The translations under genes and the position numbers were made by a program. The notes under the pieces are model-generated. The model did not search any database, had not been told where the DNA came from, and was given only the letters and a program-made list of their open reading frames with translations. A stretch of DNA of 64,000 nucleotides, from NCBI GenBank assembly GCA_009809945.1, contig WTPW01000357.1, positions 309,335 through 373,334 on the forward strand. Direction: 5' to 3'. Source of the stretch: Gigaspora margarita. Its lineage: Eukaryota > Glomeromycota > Glomeromycetes > Diversisporales > Gigasporaceae. Positions within the stretch are counted from its first letter, which is position 1. Every line of letters starts with the position of its first letter. Positions 21,331 to 33,496 of this stretch are shown here, in pieces.

Positions 21331-22252
21331 AATCTTTTCTAAAATACACAAACATAATACCCATATAAGATAGTTCTAGACAGTTATAAAAGTTTGATTT
21401 ATATAACAAATTGGAAGATATAAGATTTATAAAAATAGTATAAATTTTAAAACTTTTAAGCAATAAAATTATGCTATTGAAGTACAAATAGATTCTAAAA
21501 AGAGTTAAAATTTACCCTTAATAGCGCACAAATACTAATATGTAAAAAATCTAACATCTAAACAAATATAGATTGAAGATATTAAATATTTAACAAAGCA
21601 TTAAAAGAAAAATTTTAAGAAAAGGTTATATTATGTTTTATTAAAGCTTCAAGCCTATAATATTAAAAATATTATTTAATCAAACTTTAAGCTTGTAATT
21701 TTAATTTGTAATACCTTTTATTGTTTAATAAAATTTAATTAATTTTGTATTAATTAGCAAAGTTTGTTAAAGTAATCTAATTGATATTTAATCTTTATCT
21801 TAGTTTAAAATATAATAAGAGTAATAAAATTATAATTATTTAAATTATTGATTTATATAAGTATAATACTAAGTATATAGAGAATTTTTAACATACAACA
21901 GACTTATATTTTTTGAATTGGCAATATACTATTGACTAAGCTGCTAAGCTTTTAAAAATTTAACAGCTTAGCCTAGCCATAAAAATTTAATTAGCTTGAA
22001 ACACTAATTCAGAGTAGCTTTGTATTCAATATTGTATTTCATTAAAATATGAAATATTAGTTTAGAAACATAATTAATATGAATTTGGTACATATTGAGC
22101 CAAATAACAGTAGCTTTCATGCAAGAATTTAAATAGGTTTGCAGTTTTGTAAAGTACTTCTATATAATCATCTAGTTTGTTGTATAAAAAATGTGATTAT
22201 AAATGAGTATAATTATAAAACATATATTATATATAGTTACAATAATATATAA
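21331..22252. other. Very AT-rich, CpG-free sequence, no gene seen
   Basis: A/T-rich with short repeats; no border, gene or RNA could be supported. Confidence 0.5.
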
Positions 22253-22261
22253 TTATTTTTA

Positions 22262-24411
22262 GGGAATTACTATTTTCACTATAGTATTTTGTTATTTCCA
22301 CTATAGTTACACAAGTTTTCTATTTTTAGAATTAATATAATAAATTATAAATTTATATTCTAACTTTATCTTTAACTCTAACTATAACTCTAACCCTAAA
22401 AACTAATAAGTAAACCTTCCTTGGCTTTTAATTAAAAGTTGTAAAGCTTATTTTTCTGATTCTAATAGCAGTTAAATTATCAAAATCGGCCTGGCGGATC
22501 CCAAGATACTTGGGATCAAAGAAGAAAACATATAATCAGCAAATTTACTATTACACACATTTTGAAAGTTTTTTTATTGTAGTAAAAAATTTTACTAAGA
22601 AAATAATAAAAACATGTCTTAAAAAACTAGTATTTTTTTGAGCCAAAGAAAGGATTGCTTAAGAGTTCAAAGTTAATTGTAATAATAAAATTCTGTGCAC
22701 ATTTTGATTTTCTTTTGATAGCTTTTTTCTAACTTTATATTTGTTTTTTTTTACAAATGTTTTGAAATGTTTTATTGTAATAAAAATTTTACTAAGAAAA
22801 TGCATCTTAAAAAGCTAGTTTTTTTAATTAAAGAATAACTTTACTTAAGAGCCCAGAGTTAATTGCAATAATAAAATTCTGCACCAGTTAAAATTTTTTT
22901 GTTTAACAGCTTTTTCTAGTTAAATAATAGTAAATTTGCTAATCCTTATATTCTTTTCTTTGATCCCAAGTATCTTGGGATCCACTAGGCTGATTTTAAT
23001 AATTTAACTATTATTATAATTAGAAAAATAAAACCTACAACTTTCAATTAGAAGCCAAAGAAGGTTTACTTACTGGTATTAGTTTTTAGGGTTAGAGTTA
23101 TGATTAAAGTTAGAAGTAGAATTAAATTTAGAAAACTGTTATTGCCACTCTTCATTTTTGTTAATGCTACCTATTTGGCCTCCAATCCTTTAGCCCAGTT
23201 ATGTGCAACATAGCACAAAAAAGATCATATGACTTTCAAATTCTTGTATTTTGACCAATAGTTAGATTACATAAAATCATAATTACATGCTCCATATAAC
23301 AATAAAATTTGAACCTGAAATAGGTTCAAATTAAACTATTACCCCATGATCGACAATAGTTATTACACAGTAAAGCCCACATACTACTATATAAATTGAT
23401 TATCATTGCTTAACAATTAAATTTTTTAGCAAGATTAAAGTACATTTTATTATTTGACTTTTAACTTTTACATTCAGTAAAGAAATTAAAATTTTTAAAA
23501 AATATGTTTAGCAAATGTAAAAATTAAAAGCTAAATAATAAAAAGTTTTTTAATTTGTATAAAAATTTGGCAAAATATGCATTTTGATCCCTGATTTTAT
23601 TTACTTAAACGCTTATAATCAGTTTATATAGTAAAATTTGGACTTTACTATGTAGCAACTACTTGCTATTGCTAGAAATCTCTTTCTTTTAAACTAGAAA
23701 TTGGTTTATTTTAACTAGAATTTGAAAGAGGTTTATTTGCAATCACAAGTAGTTACTACATAGTAAGTCCAAATTTTACTATGTAAATCAATCATAAGCT
23801 TAAGTAAATATGTTCAGAAGATCAAAATGCATATTCTACCAAATTTTATACAAATTGGAGGACTTCTTATTTAGCTTTTAATTTTTATGTTTGCTGAATA
23901 TATATATATTTTTTTAAAAAATTTTAATTTATTTATTGAACATAAAAGTTAAAAGTGAAATAATAAAATGTTCTCTAATCTTGCTAAAAATTTTACTATA
24001 TGTGTATTTTGATCTCCCAAATAAGTTTACTTAAACAATAATAATTAATTTATATAGTAGAATTTAGATTTTACTACATAGCGATTATTGTTGATTATGA
24101 GGTAGTAGTTTAATTTTAACCTATTTCAGGTTCAAATTTTGATTGGCTATTATTGTTGCATGAAACACATGATCATGATTTTGTGTAATCTACTATTGGT
24201 CAAAATACAAGAATCCAAAGTTATATGATCTCTATTTGTAATATAGTGTACATAATTGTGTTGGAAGGGTCAGAGACTGAATAGATATAGCATTAACAAA
24301 AATGGGGTGGCAATAACAGTTCCCTAAATTTATTAACTAAATACTAAAAATAGAAATCTTGAGTAACTATAGTGAAAATAGCAAAATACCATAGTGGAAA
24401 TAGCAGTTCCC
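22262..24411. mobile_element. Composite palindromic element with GGGAAYTRCTATTT ends
   Basis: The left end GGGAATTACTATTTTCACTA and the right end in reverse GGGAACTGCTATTTCCACTA form a TIR. Flanks TTATTTTTA (22253-22261) and TTATTTTTG (24412-24420) agree at 8 of 9, MULE-like, though low complexity weakens this. Inside are two large imperfect hairpins: 22300-23130 (axis near 22740) and 23130-24330 (axis near 23720). The second contains GTAAAGTCCAAATTTTACTA arms also found at 24573-24906. Confidence 0.7.
22495..22985. mobile_element. Inner palindromic element with self-complementary ends
   Basis: GATCCCAAGATACTTGGGAT at 22497 and GATCCCAAGTATCTTGGGAT near 22962 are each a near-perfect palindrome, and they are inverted relative to each other. 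AGCAAATTTACTATT and AATAGTAAATTTGCT follow inward. Outside them, arms with CTCTAACCCTAAAAACTA and TAGTTTTTAGGGTTAGAG continue the inverted repeat. Confidence 0.6.
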
Positions 24412-24470
24412 TTATTTTTGATATGATTATACAAGAGTAGAATGGGCGCTATCAGTGCCCCTGTTAATTA

Positions 24471-25004
24471 CCATATTTTCCCCAAAATAAGTTACTTTCA
24501 AAAATAAGCTACCCCCCTCTTTTGGTCAAAAAACTCCAAAACGTCTTTAACCCGAAAATAAGCTACCCCCACGATCGACAAAAGTTGCTACATAGTAAAG
24601 TCCAAATTTTTCTATGTAAATCAATTAAAGTCGCTTAAGTAAACTTATTTAGAAGATCAAAATACACATACTCTAAAATTTTCGTTATGATTGGAGAACT
24701 TTTTTACGTTCAGCAAAAAGATTAAAAATTTTTTAAAAAACATATTCGATGAATGTAAAAATTAAAAGTTAAATAGTAAAAAGTTCCCCAATATTGACAG
24801 GAATTTCAGGATAAGTGTATTTTGACCTTCCAAATAAGTTTAATTAAGCGATATTAATCGATTTACATAGTAAAATTTGGACTTTACTATGTAGCAACTT
24901 TCTGCGATTAGGCAAAAATCGATTTTACCCAACAATAAGCTACCCCCGATTTTTTGTGTAACTTTTGGCCAAAAAAAAGGTAGCTTATTTTCGGGAAAAT
25001 ATGG
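24471..25004. mobile_element. TA-flanked element with CCATATTTTCCC ends
   Basis: The left end CCATATTTTCCCCAAAATAA and the right end in reverse CCATATTTTCCCGAAAATAA form a TIR. TA at 24469-24470 and 25005-25006. AAAATAAGCTACCCCC motifs occur several times at both ends. An inner inverted repeat (24573-24906) carries CATAGTAAAGTCCAAATTTT and its complement. It is relatively CpG-rich, so younger than its surroundings. A decayed relative lies at 29391-30765. Confidence 0.85.
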
Positions 25005-25019
25005 TATGTAGTTAATTTT

Positions 25020-25650
25020 GAGTTAGTTTTGAAATTATTATTTTTTATAAAGATTTCTGTTGTGAAATCTCATTATTTTGGTGACTACAATATACGATTA
25101 AAATCAAGTTAGTTTGTATGAATTATCGTATTAGAATTATTGTGAGTTATAAAAACTTGTTACGTAATTGGTGATCACAGTATTATTTAAAGTTGAGGTA
25201 GGTTTCATTGGAATTGTCTTGTATTTTCTATGTGGTTGGGTTGGTTTGTGTTAGAATTATCATAATTTCTATCGTGAGTTACTGTAAATATTTTGTTGTT
25301 ACTGAATTTGTTATTTTGATAATGATGAAAAAATAAGTTAGCTTATCTTGAAATTATCATATATTTTTCATGATTTACTATAAAAAATACTATTATGAAC
25401 CTATTCAACACATAATACACAACTAAAGCTGAATTTGCATTGAAATTATTGTATTATGAATCACTGTAAAAAAATTTTATCAAAACTTGCTCGCTATTAT
25501 AATAATCACAATATGTGGCTGAATTAGTTTGCATTGGAATCATTATAGTTTATATTGTGTTACTATAAAAAATTCTGTGCAATCTTACTATTTTAGTGAT
25601 ACAAATTTCGTTATTTACTAACATATATTATTAATGTTATCCATGTTTCA
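25020..25650. repeat. Modular repeat, array 2
   Basis: Six or seven modules related to those at 20560-21330 (TTGGAATTATCATA, TTACTATAAAAAATTCTGT). It ends with a tail TTATTAATGTTATCCATGTT also seen near 55130, which suggests a defined 3' end for the family. Confidence 0.7.
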
Positions 25651-26423
25651 GTTAATTTAATATCTATAAAGTGCGTATAATGAACGAATGTTTGAAAATT
25701 ATAGATGATAACTGAGGATGTGAAATATTGATTATTAATTCATAGATTAAATTTGAAGTTCCAGTATGCCACAATGAATAATCCTTATAAAGTTAGCTAA
25801 TTTAATATAACCAATTAAATTTCATAAATATTACATTGTGTGACTAAATATCATTTTATAATATTAGGAAAAGATAGAATTAGGATAGGAAAAGAGCAAT
25901 TTTCTGAAACTTGCATCATACTATTATGCTAATATTGTGTTAGTATGTATGTGCACTTTTTTATACTGTAGGCTTTACAATCATAATACTAATATAGTTT
26001 TAATTAATGCATAAACATAATTGCCAACCAGATATCAAATACTGGTTGCAATATATGATATGATGATGTATTGTTTTATTAATCAAGGCACTTTTTTATC
26101 CAATCAGATAATTAAGAATGGGTACACTCGTGATGGCTAATAATTTTGACTAATTGTTGATATAAATTTTTTTTACAATATTAAGTATATATAATTGTCA
26201 AATTAAATAAATTCGCAATAAATAAGTAAGTAAGTTATTATTTTAATTGTCTGCTAAAAATAGTCTTGAATGCATATATGCACAAACTTCTAATAAATAG
26301 CTGCTCGATACATAAGTATCGAGATAGCTTTTGTCTTGAATCTATTTATCCAATCAAAACATGTAATAGGCCCAGTTACTGTCACATATTTGAATGATGA
26401 GAGATCTTGTATATAGAATTTTA
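25651..26423. other. AT-rich, no gene seen
   Basis: No open frame with protein-like composition, no TIR pair recognised. Confidence 0.5.
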
Positions 26424-26657
26424 CAGGACAGTTCCCAAAATTCTGGGTTGAATGCGTTAAATCTAATTTGCATTTAGTCCAAGTTGTTAGCAGGTTCTAT
26501 AGCAAAATTATCAGCTAGATTTTTTTATTTAATGAATAGATATAATTTATTAATAAAATTTTTTATAATTATAGTGCAAAATTGATCAATTCCGACTGCT
26601 CACCATGATTCTGATGCACTCTGAAGTATTCCAACCCAGAATTTTGGGATGCCCCTA
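26424..26657. mobile_element. MITE with CCCAAAATTCTGGGTTG ends
   Basis: The left end CAGGACAGTTCCCAAAATTC and the right end in reverse TAGGGGCATCCCAAAATTCT, both continuing TGGGTTG, form a TIR. TA at 26422-26423 and 26658-26659. 234 bp, non-coding. Confidence 0.75.
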
Positions 26658-27279
26658 TATGAGTTCTTAAGTGTATTCGGAGATATAGTAATTAGTTATG
26701 CAATTATAATGTAATTATGATAAAGTACTTTAGTCTCTATTAACTATCAATATAACCATATTTAGAAGTAAAATTGGATCAAGAACATAACTATTTTAAG
26801 TAAACAATGATACAATAATCTTGATAGTTAGGTTACATTCTTGATTCAAAATGGATGGACATACACATGATGCTAAGTAATTTTTTTATAATTTGATTGA
26901 TAGAAATAAATATTTTATTATTAAATAGTTGCTAAAAGTACAAATTATACTAAGTGGATTGACTTTTATATATTAAATAAAGCTGTTTAGAATGACAAGT
27001 TGCACATATCATAAAATTTTATATAATTTGAATGAACTTTATTAATTACTTTTTTACTTTACTTTAGACAAAAAAAAATAATTTGTTTTTTTTTGTCCAA
27101 TATGTAAAGTAAGTTAGTAGAGAGGAATAATTTTTTTTAGTAAAATTTTTTTTATTTTTAAATTAAAATATTTTAACAACTATTTAATCAGCAAAAATAC
27201 TATTCCTGATAGATTATTGGTACTGTTTCTGATAGGGTGAAAATAAATTTTTTACATCCCCTTTTCTGATGGACTGATA

Positions 27280-29010
27280 AGCTGCAAAAAAAATTGTTTA
27301 CAATGTTTGATCAAAGGTAACTTGACATCCACTTGACCAAATTTGATCACCTTTTTTTTTATTTTAATTGTAGAAAACAGTAGAATTAAATAAAATAAAG
27401 TTGATTGAATTTGATTAGAAGGGTGTCAATATATCTTTGATTCAAGTTTTGTAAAATTCTAAAATGTTTATCAAATATAAGCTATGGAAAAAAATTGTTT
27501 ACAATCTTTGATCAAAGGTAACTTGACACCACCAACCTGACCAAATTTGATCAACTTTTTTTTGTTTTAATTGTAGAATGCAGTAGAACTAAAATAAAAA
27601 AAAGTTGATCAACTTTGGTCAGGTGGGTGTCAAGATATCTTTAATCAAAGTTTTGCAAAATTCTAAAATATCTATCAAATATAAGCTGTGGCAAAAAACT
27701 ATTTACAATCTTTGATCGAAAATATCTTGACACTCACCTGACCAAATTTGATCAGCATTTTTTTTATTTTAATTGTAGAAAGTAGTAGAAATAAAATAAA
27801 AAAGTTAATCGAATTTGATTAGAAGAGTATCAAGATATTTTTGATCAAACTTTGTAAAATTCTAAAATGTTTATCAAATATAAGCTGCAGAAAAAAATTG
27901 GATACAATCTTTGATTGAAGGTAATGTGACACCACTCTGACCAAATTTAATCAACTTTTTTTATTTTAATTTTACAGTTTTCTACAATTAAAACAAAAAA
28001 TAGTTGATTGAATTTGGTCAGGTTGGTGTCAAGTTACCTTCGATCAAAGATTGTAACCAATTTTTTTTTGCAGCTTATATTTGATAAATGTTTTAGAATT
28101 TTACAAAGTTTAATTGAAGATATCTTGATACTCTTCTAATCAAATTTGATCAACTTTTTTTTATTTTATTTCTACTGCTTTCTACAATTAAAATAAAAAG
28201 CTAATTAAATTTGGTTAGGCAGGTATCAAGTTATTTTTGATCAAAGATTGTAAATAGTTTTTTGCTACAGCTTATATTTGATAGACATTTTAGAATTTTA
28301 CAAAACTTTGATTAAGGTATCTTGACACACACTGGGTCCATATTATTCTACTAACAATTACTTCACTAACATAACATTTCACTGACAAATATGCACTGAC
28401 AAGTTCATTTTACTGACAGTTTGTTTCACCGATGCTTATTTCACTGACAAGTTTTTTTTTAAAAAGCATACTAACTTTAACACTAATTTTATCCTGGACC
28501 CTACCCTGACCCTAATGACAATGGCCAGAATTATTTTGTCAGTGAAATGAGCTTCAGTGAAATAAACTGTCAGTAAAATGAACATGTCAGTGAATAATTG
28601 TCAGTGAAATGTTATATCGGTGAAGTGATTGTTGGCGAAATAATTACTACCCACACACACCTAACCAAATTCAATCAACTTTTTTTTATTTTAATTCTAC
28701 TGCATTCTACAATTAAAACAAAAAAAAGTTGATCAAATTTGGTCAGGTTGGTATCAAGTTACCTTCGATCAAAGATTGTAAACAATTTTTTTCTGCAACT
28801 TATATTTGATAAATATTTTAGAATTTTACAAAACTTGATCGAGGATATATTGACACTTTTCTAATCAAATTCAATCAACTTTTTTATTTTAATTCTACTG
28901 TTTTCTACAATTAAAATAAAAAAGTTGATCAAATTTGGTCAAGTGGGTGTCAAGTTACTTTCAATCAAACATTGTAAACAATTTTTTCTGTAGCTTATCA
29001 GTCCATCAGA
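27280..29010. repeat. Palindromic satellite, about seven ~190-bp units
   Basis: Each unit contains GGTAACTTGACACCCACCTG-like and ACCAAATTTGATCAACTTTT-like sequence, an axis in TTTATTTTAATTGTAGAA...CAGTAGAATTAAAATAAAA, then the complementary arm and ATAAGCTGTGGAAAAAATTG. Units thus are themselves hairpins, in tandem. Units left and right of about 28100 lean in opposite senses, making the whole a palindrome. Confidence 0.75.
28334..28652. mobile_element. Palindromic insertion with CACTGACA motif arms
   Basis: The left end GGGTCCATATTATTCTACTA and the right end in reverse GGGTAGTAATTATTTCGCCA form a TIR. Flanks ACACACACT (28325-28333) and ACACACACC (28653-28661) give a probable 8-9-bp TSD. Arms are arrays of TTTCACTGACAA-type 12-15-mers in opposite orientation. 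The apex contains GACCCTACCCTGACCCTAAT. Confidence 0.75.
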
Positions 29011-29390
29011 AATGAGAATGTAAAAAAAACTTTTTTTCACCCTATCAGAAACTGTACTAATGATCCATCAGGAATGGTATTTTTGCATTTAATCAATTTT
29101 GCTAAAAATTTTTTTTAATCTTGAAATTATATAGAATTAAAATAAAAAACATTTGTTAAATTTATTAAAATTGTTGTTAAAATATTTAAGCTTAAAGTCA
29201 AGAAATCTTTAACTTGGAAAAAATTTGTTCTTTTTCTACTGACTCACCCCATATAATATAAGAATGAATTAATAATATTTTGTTCAAATTACATGAAATT
29301 TTTCAGAATATATATAATTTGTTATATCAAATAGCTTTTTTAATATATTAATTGATTTGCTTGCTATAGATTTTTAATATAAATTACTCC

Positions 29391-30765
29391 CTTTTGTAAA
29401 GCCCAAAAACTATTTTGTCTAAAAATAAGCTACTTCTATGATCAATAATAGTTATTACATAGTAAAGTCCAATCTTTACTATATAAATTGATCATAAGAA
29501 CTTAAGTAAACTTATTCAGGAAAAAATATATTTTTCAAAAATTATCAAAATTGGAGAAGTTTCTATTATTTGACTTTTAATTTTTATATTTTCAAAAAAA
29601 ATTAAATTTTTTTATTAAAAATATTGGCAAATATTTAAATTAAATGTCAAATAATAAATGTTCTCTAATTTTGAATCAATTTCAAAGTACAGTACTTGCT
29701 ATAAATATCTGACCCTTAGTAACTTCCTAGAGTTAATTTGTAATGCCTTAAAACTTTAGGTACATAAAAAGTATTACAGATGTAGATTATCCATATTGTT
29801 TTTGTGACCAATAAACCTCTATATTAGGATATCACATGATTCTAAAGTTTATGCATTTTTACATATAATAATTACCCCTAAATTTAAATAAAAATATCTT
29901 AGTATTGACATGATCAATTTTAATGTTTGATTGCTCTTTTTAATTCTACATATATGTAGAATTAAAAAGAGCCATCAAATATTAAAATTGATTATATTGA
30001 TGCTAAGATATTTTTATTTAAAATTTAGTTATTTATTGATATTGGAAGAGGTGATAAAATAAAATTTTTTAAAACTTAAATGCATATATTTTGACAACCT
30101 TTGATCAATTTAATGTTTAAGGGCTTTTTTGAATCTATATGCATATAATTCAAAAAAGCCTTTAAACATTAAAATTAATCACATCATTGTCAAAATATTT
30201 TTGTTTAAATTTTGTCAAAATTAAATAATTATTTAAAATTTTCTTAAATTTTCAGTTATGATATTTTGAAACTAGTCTAGCCTATATCAATATTTGAGGT
30301 CTCTTTTGAATTCTACAAGATAGTAGAAGTCAAAAGAGCCCTTAAGCATTAAGATTGACTGCATTGTTGTTAGAAAATTTATATTAATTTAAAAAAAAAT
30401 GTGGGCTACTATGTATAGTCATGATGAGTATAGCAATTTTTGTTATAGATGACTAACACAGATATTTTATCATCTACAAAAAGTATGGATGATAAGTTTT
30501 TATACTATTCTTTTGCTAGAAAAATTTCAATTTGCTTCAAATCCTTTATAGAAAGTTTCCAGATATTGGATACTTATGGTGGGTACTGTATATATATTTT
30601 GATCTTTAGAACAAGCTTACTTAAACAATTATAATCAATTTGCAAAATAAAATTTGAACTTCACTATGTAGTGGCTAGTTGCAATAATTAAAGACTAATT
30701 TTACCTGAAAATAAGCTACTTCTGATTTTTGTATAACTTTTTACCTCAAAAACCTTCTAAAGAAT
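29391..30765. mobile_element. Decayed relative of the 24471 element, split by an insertion
   Basis: Left part 29391-29690 (AAAATAAGCTACTTC, CATAGTAAAGTCCAATCTTT) and right part about 30590-30765 (ACTTCACTATGTAG, AAAATAAGCTACTTCTG) match the two halves of 24471-25004 with CpG lost. The region between, about 29690-30580, carries the hairpin triplet. Borders are blurred. Confidence 0.6.
29895..30395. repeat. Tandem array of three ~110-bp hairpins
   Basis: Units at about 29897-30015, 30087-30208 and 30268-30390, each an inverted repeat. The first is almost perfect around ACATATATGT (arms include TGCTCTTTTTAATTCT). Period is about 175-190 bp. The arms share TCAATTTTAATGTTT-type and CTTTTTTGAATCT-type sequence. 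The layout parallels the unrelated array at 4979-5405. Confidence 0.8.
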
Positions 30766-30871
30766 GTGATAGTATTATAAGCTATTTGTGATTATTTTAT
30801 ATAGAAAAAAATAGTAGTTAAATTTTGTGTAATTATATAGAGAATGTAACTATAGAGAAGGTGACTGTAGA

Positions 30872-31099
30872 CAGTATTTAAAATTCAAAATTGGTTTTAT
30901 TTTCTCAAAAAGAACATTTTTAATTTCTTAATATTCTTAATAAAATTTTAATGTTCTTTATATAAGAAAATTAAAATTTTTTTAATATTAAAAAATTTTT
31001 TTGAATGTTCTCAAATAGAGAACATATTTTAATAATTTATGTTCCCAAAAATGTATAATGTTCTTTGAGAACACTGAGAACATTGAATTTTAAACACTG
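30872..31099. mobile_element. MITE with CAGTRTTTAAAATTCAA ends and GTTCTC motifs
   Basis: The left end CAGTATTTAAAATTCAA and the right end in reverse CAGTGTTTAAAATTCAA form a 17-bp TIR with one mismatch. Inside, GAACATT/TGTTCTC motifs repeat in both orientations. No convincing TSD. Confidence 0.65.
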
Positions 31100-31134
31100 A
31101 CTATAGTGGAGAAAGACTGTACATAGTATATATA

Positions 31135-31380
31135 GCTTGGTGCTGCAAAAGGGGGTAAATTGACAAAACAAAAGATCTTTAGAAAATCAATTTTTACTTT
31201 TTAAATACATAATAAATTATAAGAAAATACAAACTTTAAAGAGCTATACTACAAAATTTTATTAATATAACTGTTTTTGTTTTTTAAGTAAAAAATGTTC
31301 CAGAACTTATTTAAATTGATTTGTATAAAAAATTTTTTTTTGAAAATTTGTCAATTTACCTCCTTTTTGCAGCACCAAGC
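31135..31380. mobile_element. MITE with GCTTGGTGCTGCAAAA ends
   Basis: The left end GCTTGGTGCTGCAAAAGGGG and the right end in reverse GCTTGGTGCTGCAAAAAGGA, both continuing GGTAAATTGACAAA, form a TIR of about 34 bp. Flanks are TATATATA-like, so the TSD is ambiguous. 246 bp, non-coding. Confidence 0.75.
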
Positions 31381-31987
31381 CATTATATATGTATAATAAC
31401 TGATCACAAGTCTTCAAATAGAATCAAACGACCCATTCAAAAAATAACTTATTACACTAATAAAGTGTTAACTAGTAACTTAATGAAATACAAGACTTAA
31501 GACCAGCCATAGATTATTTGAATGAAAGTTGATATCCTTTATAACCTTATAATATAATAAGGATCTAATAAAAAGTTTTTTTTTATTAGTGTTTGATATG
31601 ATCAATAAAATCTATGACCAAAAGCAAAGACTTATAACAAAGTCATATCAAATAAATGCTATAACTTGGGTTATCAGCCAATGCTAAGTTCCTAGTATAT
31701 CAATATGCTTATTGTGAATTACTTTTATAACTTTTTTATAACAAGATATAGTGCAATTTTTGTTTTATAATGATTTAGGTTACTAGCTAAATTTATTGTT
31801 AACTTGTTTTGGGTTGGATTGTTACATAAATTAAGATCAATTCTATGCTGCTGGTATTGTTGATATAATTTTGGTTGATTTATAAATCGATTCAAAATTT
31901 AATGTTGCTGTTATAATTTAATATCACGTGATTTAACACAATATGGTTTATCATGACCCATGACAAAATAAAATTTAAAATGGCATG

Positions 31988-32529
31988 CCCTATAAAAAAA
32001 TTGGAACAGATCGGCATGGGTTGGCATCAGATAGCCACGGGTCAGGATTCAGATTTGTATGGATATGGTCTGAATTAGTACAGATTCTGAGGACCATGTG
32101 GACCATATGCCCATGCCAATTGGACCATAAATGGCTGAGTTTTGCATCAGTTTATTAGTTGAATCAGCACAGGATTTGGCATAGGTAATAAATATAAATT
32201 CATGTGCTACCATGATAACAATGTCGATTAACTATAAAAACATAAATTTACATAAGTAATTAATATAAGAAGAACAAGCTAACTGCATATGAAGTAAATT
32301 TTGTAAGCAATTTTTTTTTAGGCACACATAGAAGCTTAATTAGTGAAATTATGAGATATTGCTCTTTTTATTAAAAAAATCATTTACTAATCCTTCACTC
32401 TCTACAAAATGGGCCAATATGTGTGTAATGTACATATACATGTTATCAGAACATGCTATGTCATATGACATGACCCATTTTGAGTATTTCTAATGCCAAC
32501 CTGTACCACAACCCGTATTACTTTTTTAT
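31988..32529. mobile_element. CCCTRTAAG family (3-bp TSD), copy 4, most decayed
   Basis: Starts CCCTATAAAAAAATTGGAAC and aligns throughout with 3508-4178. The right end TTACTTTTTTATA is degraded. ATG flanks both ends (31985-31987, 32530-32532). Nearly all CpG positions kept in the 17764 copy are TpG or CpA here. Confidence 0.8.
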
Positions 32530-32532
32530 ATG

Positions 32533-33111
32533 AGAGAAAATTAGATTCCTTCTTAAAATTTTATTTAAGGCAAGTAATTGTTGCAATGTTATACAAAATA
32601 ATTCTGTAATTATAACATTAGGCCTGTATTTGTAATATTAAGCCTTTATAAACAAATATTTTTAAGTTGGGCCCGCATTTATAATTATTTTCAAGTTTGG
32701 ATCCTATTAAGTAAATTCCTCTAAATGTTATTATTGTACCAAAATATTTTGAACATTTTTTATAAAGAATAAAGAACATATTGGTTTTGTATAATATCAC
32801 AAATATAAATTTAGCTTTGACAATTTCATTAGCTAAAACAAATAATATCACATGAATCAGTAAACACAAATCATTCCTATAAGAAGTAAATTATATAAGG
32901 AATGAACTAGGTAAGCCAGTACTACTATTATACAGAAGAGCAGCAAATAATATGCTGAAGCAGTTATAGAATAATAAACAAATAAAAATAAATAGCCTGG
33001 ATAGGTCTAAAGGGATCTTGGGTTAGATGGATAAGAAATATTTCAGGGTGAAAAACCAAGATAGACATGTAATAAATAGGATGGGAATATAAAATAATAA
33101 ATAAGTTTTAC
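32533..33111. other. AT-rich intergenic, no gene seen
   Basis: Short direct repeats TAGGCCTGTATTTGTAATATT and AAGCCTTTATAAAC-like lie at 32618-32710. No gene or border supported. Confidence 0.5.
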
Positions 33112-33113
33112 TA

Positions 33114-33455
33114 AAATGCACCTATAGTGTTTTACACCATATTACACAAAACTATTAGAATAGCCAATCAAAATTTTAGATCAGGTGTAACAGAAAATTC
33201 ATTTTTTTGTTTTTTTTTTAAAAAAACATTAATATCTCAAAATTTTGCTTATAAAACCAACTTTGGGGCTCTAATAAAAAAAATTTCTTGCTAAATTTTG
33301 TATATACTAACAGCCTGATAAAAGCCCAGGCATCACCCTAACCCTAAAGTAATCAAAATTTATTTTTTGTTCTATAAGAATTTATTTTTTTGTTTTTGTT
33401 ACACAGATTTGCAAATCTAATTTACCTATGGTGGTAAAATACTATAAGTGCGTTT
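33114..33455. mobile_element. TA-flanked MITE with AAATGCACCTATAGTG ends
   Basis: The left end AAATGCACCTATAGTGTTTT and the right end in reverse AAACGCACTTATAGTATTTT, continuing ACCA, form a TIR. TA at 33112-33113 and 33456-33457. The centre carries CACCCTAACCCTAAAG (33334-33349). A detached left end of the same family is at 59367-59395, and a similar interior occurs inside 38271-39362. Confidence 0.75.
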
Positions 33456-33496
33456 TATAATAATTGATAATAAATAACATAACAATAATAAATGGA

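Larger units (their letters stand above)
26930..29390. repeat. 2.4-kb palindromic element built around a satellite
   Basis: The two ends are imperfect reverse complements over several hundred bases: ATTCCTGATAGATTATTGGT (27204) against ACTAATGATCCATCAGGAAT (29055-29074), CCATCAGAAA/TTTCTGATGG motifs, and flanks with TATATAATTTG and its complement further out. The core 27280-29010 is the ~190-bp satellite. It is split by the 28334-28652 insertion. Confidence 0.75.

Noticed and set aside
27280..29010. CRISPR-like array
   Set aside because: Units are contiguous, self-complementary and diverged, without unique spacers; they form a satellite.
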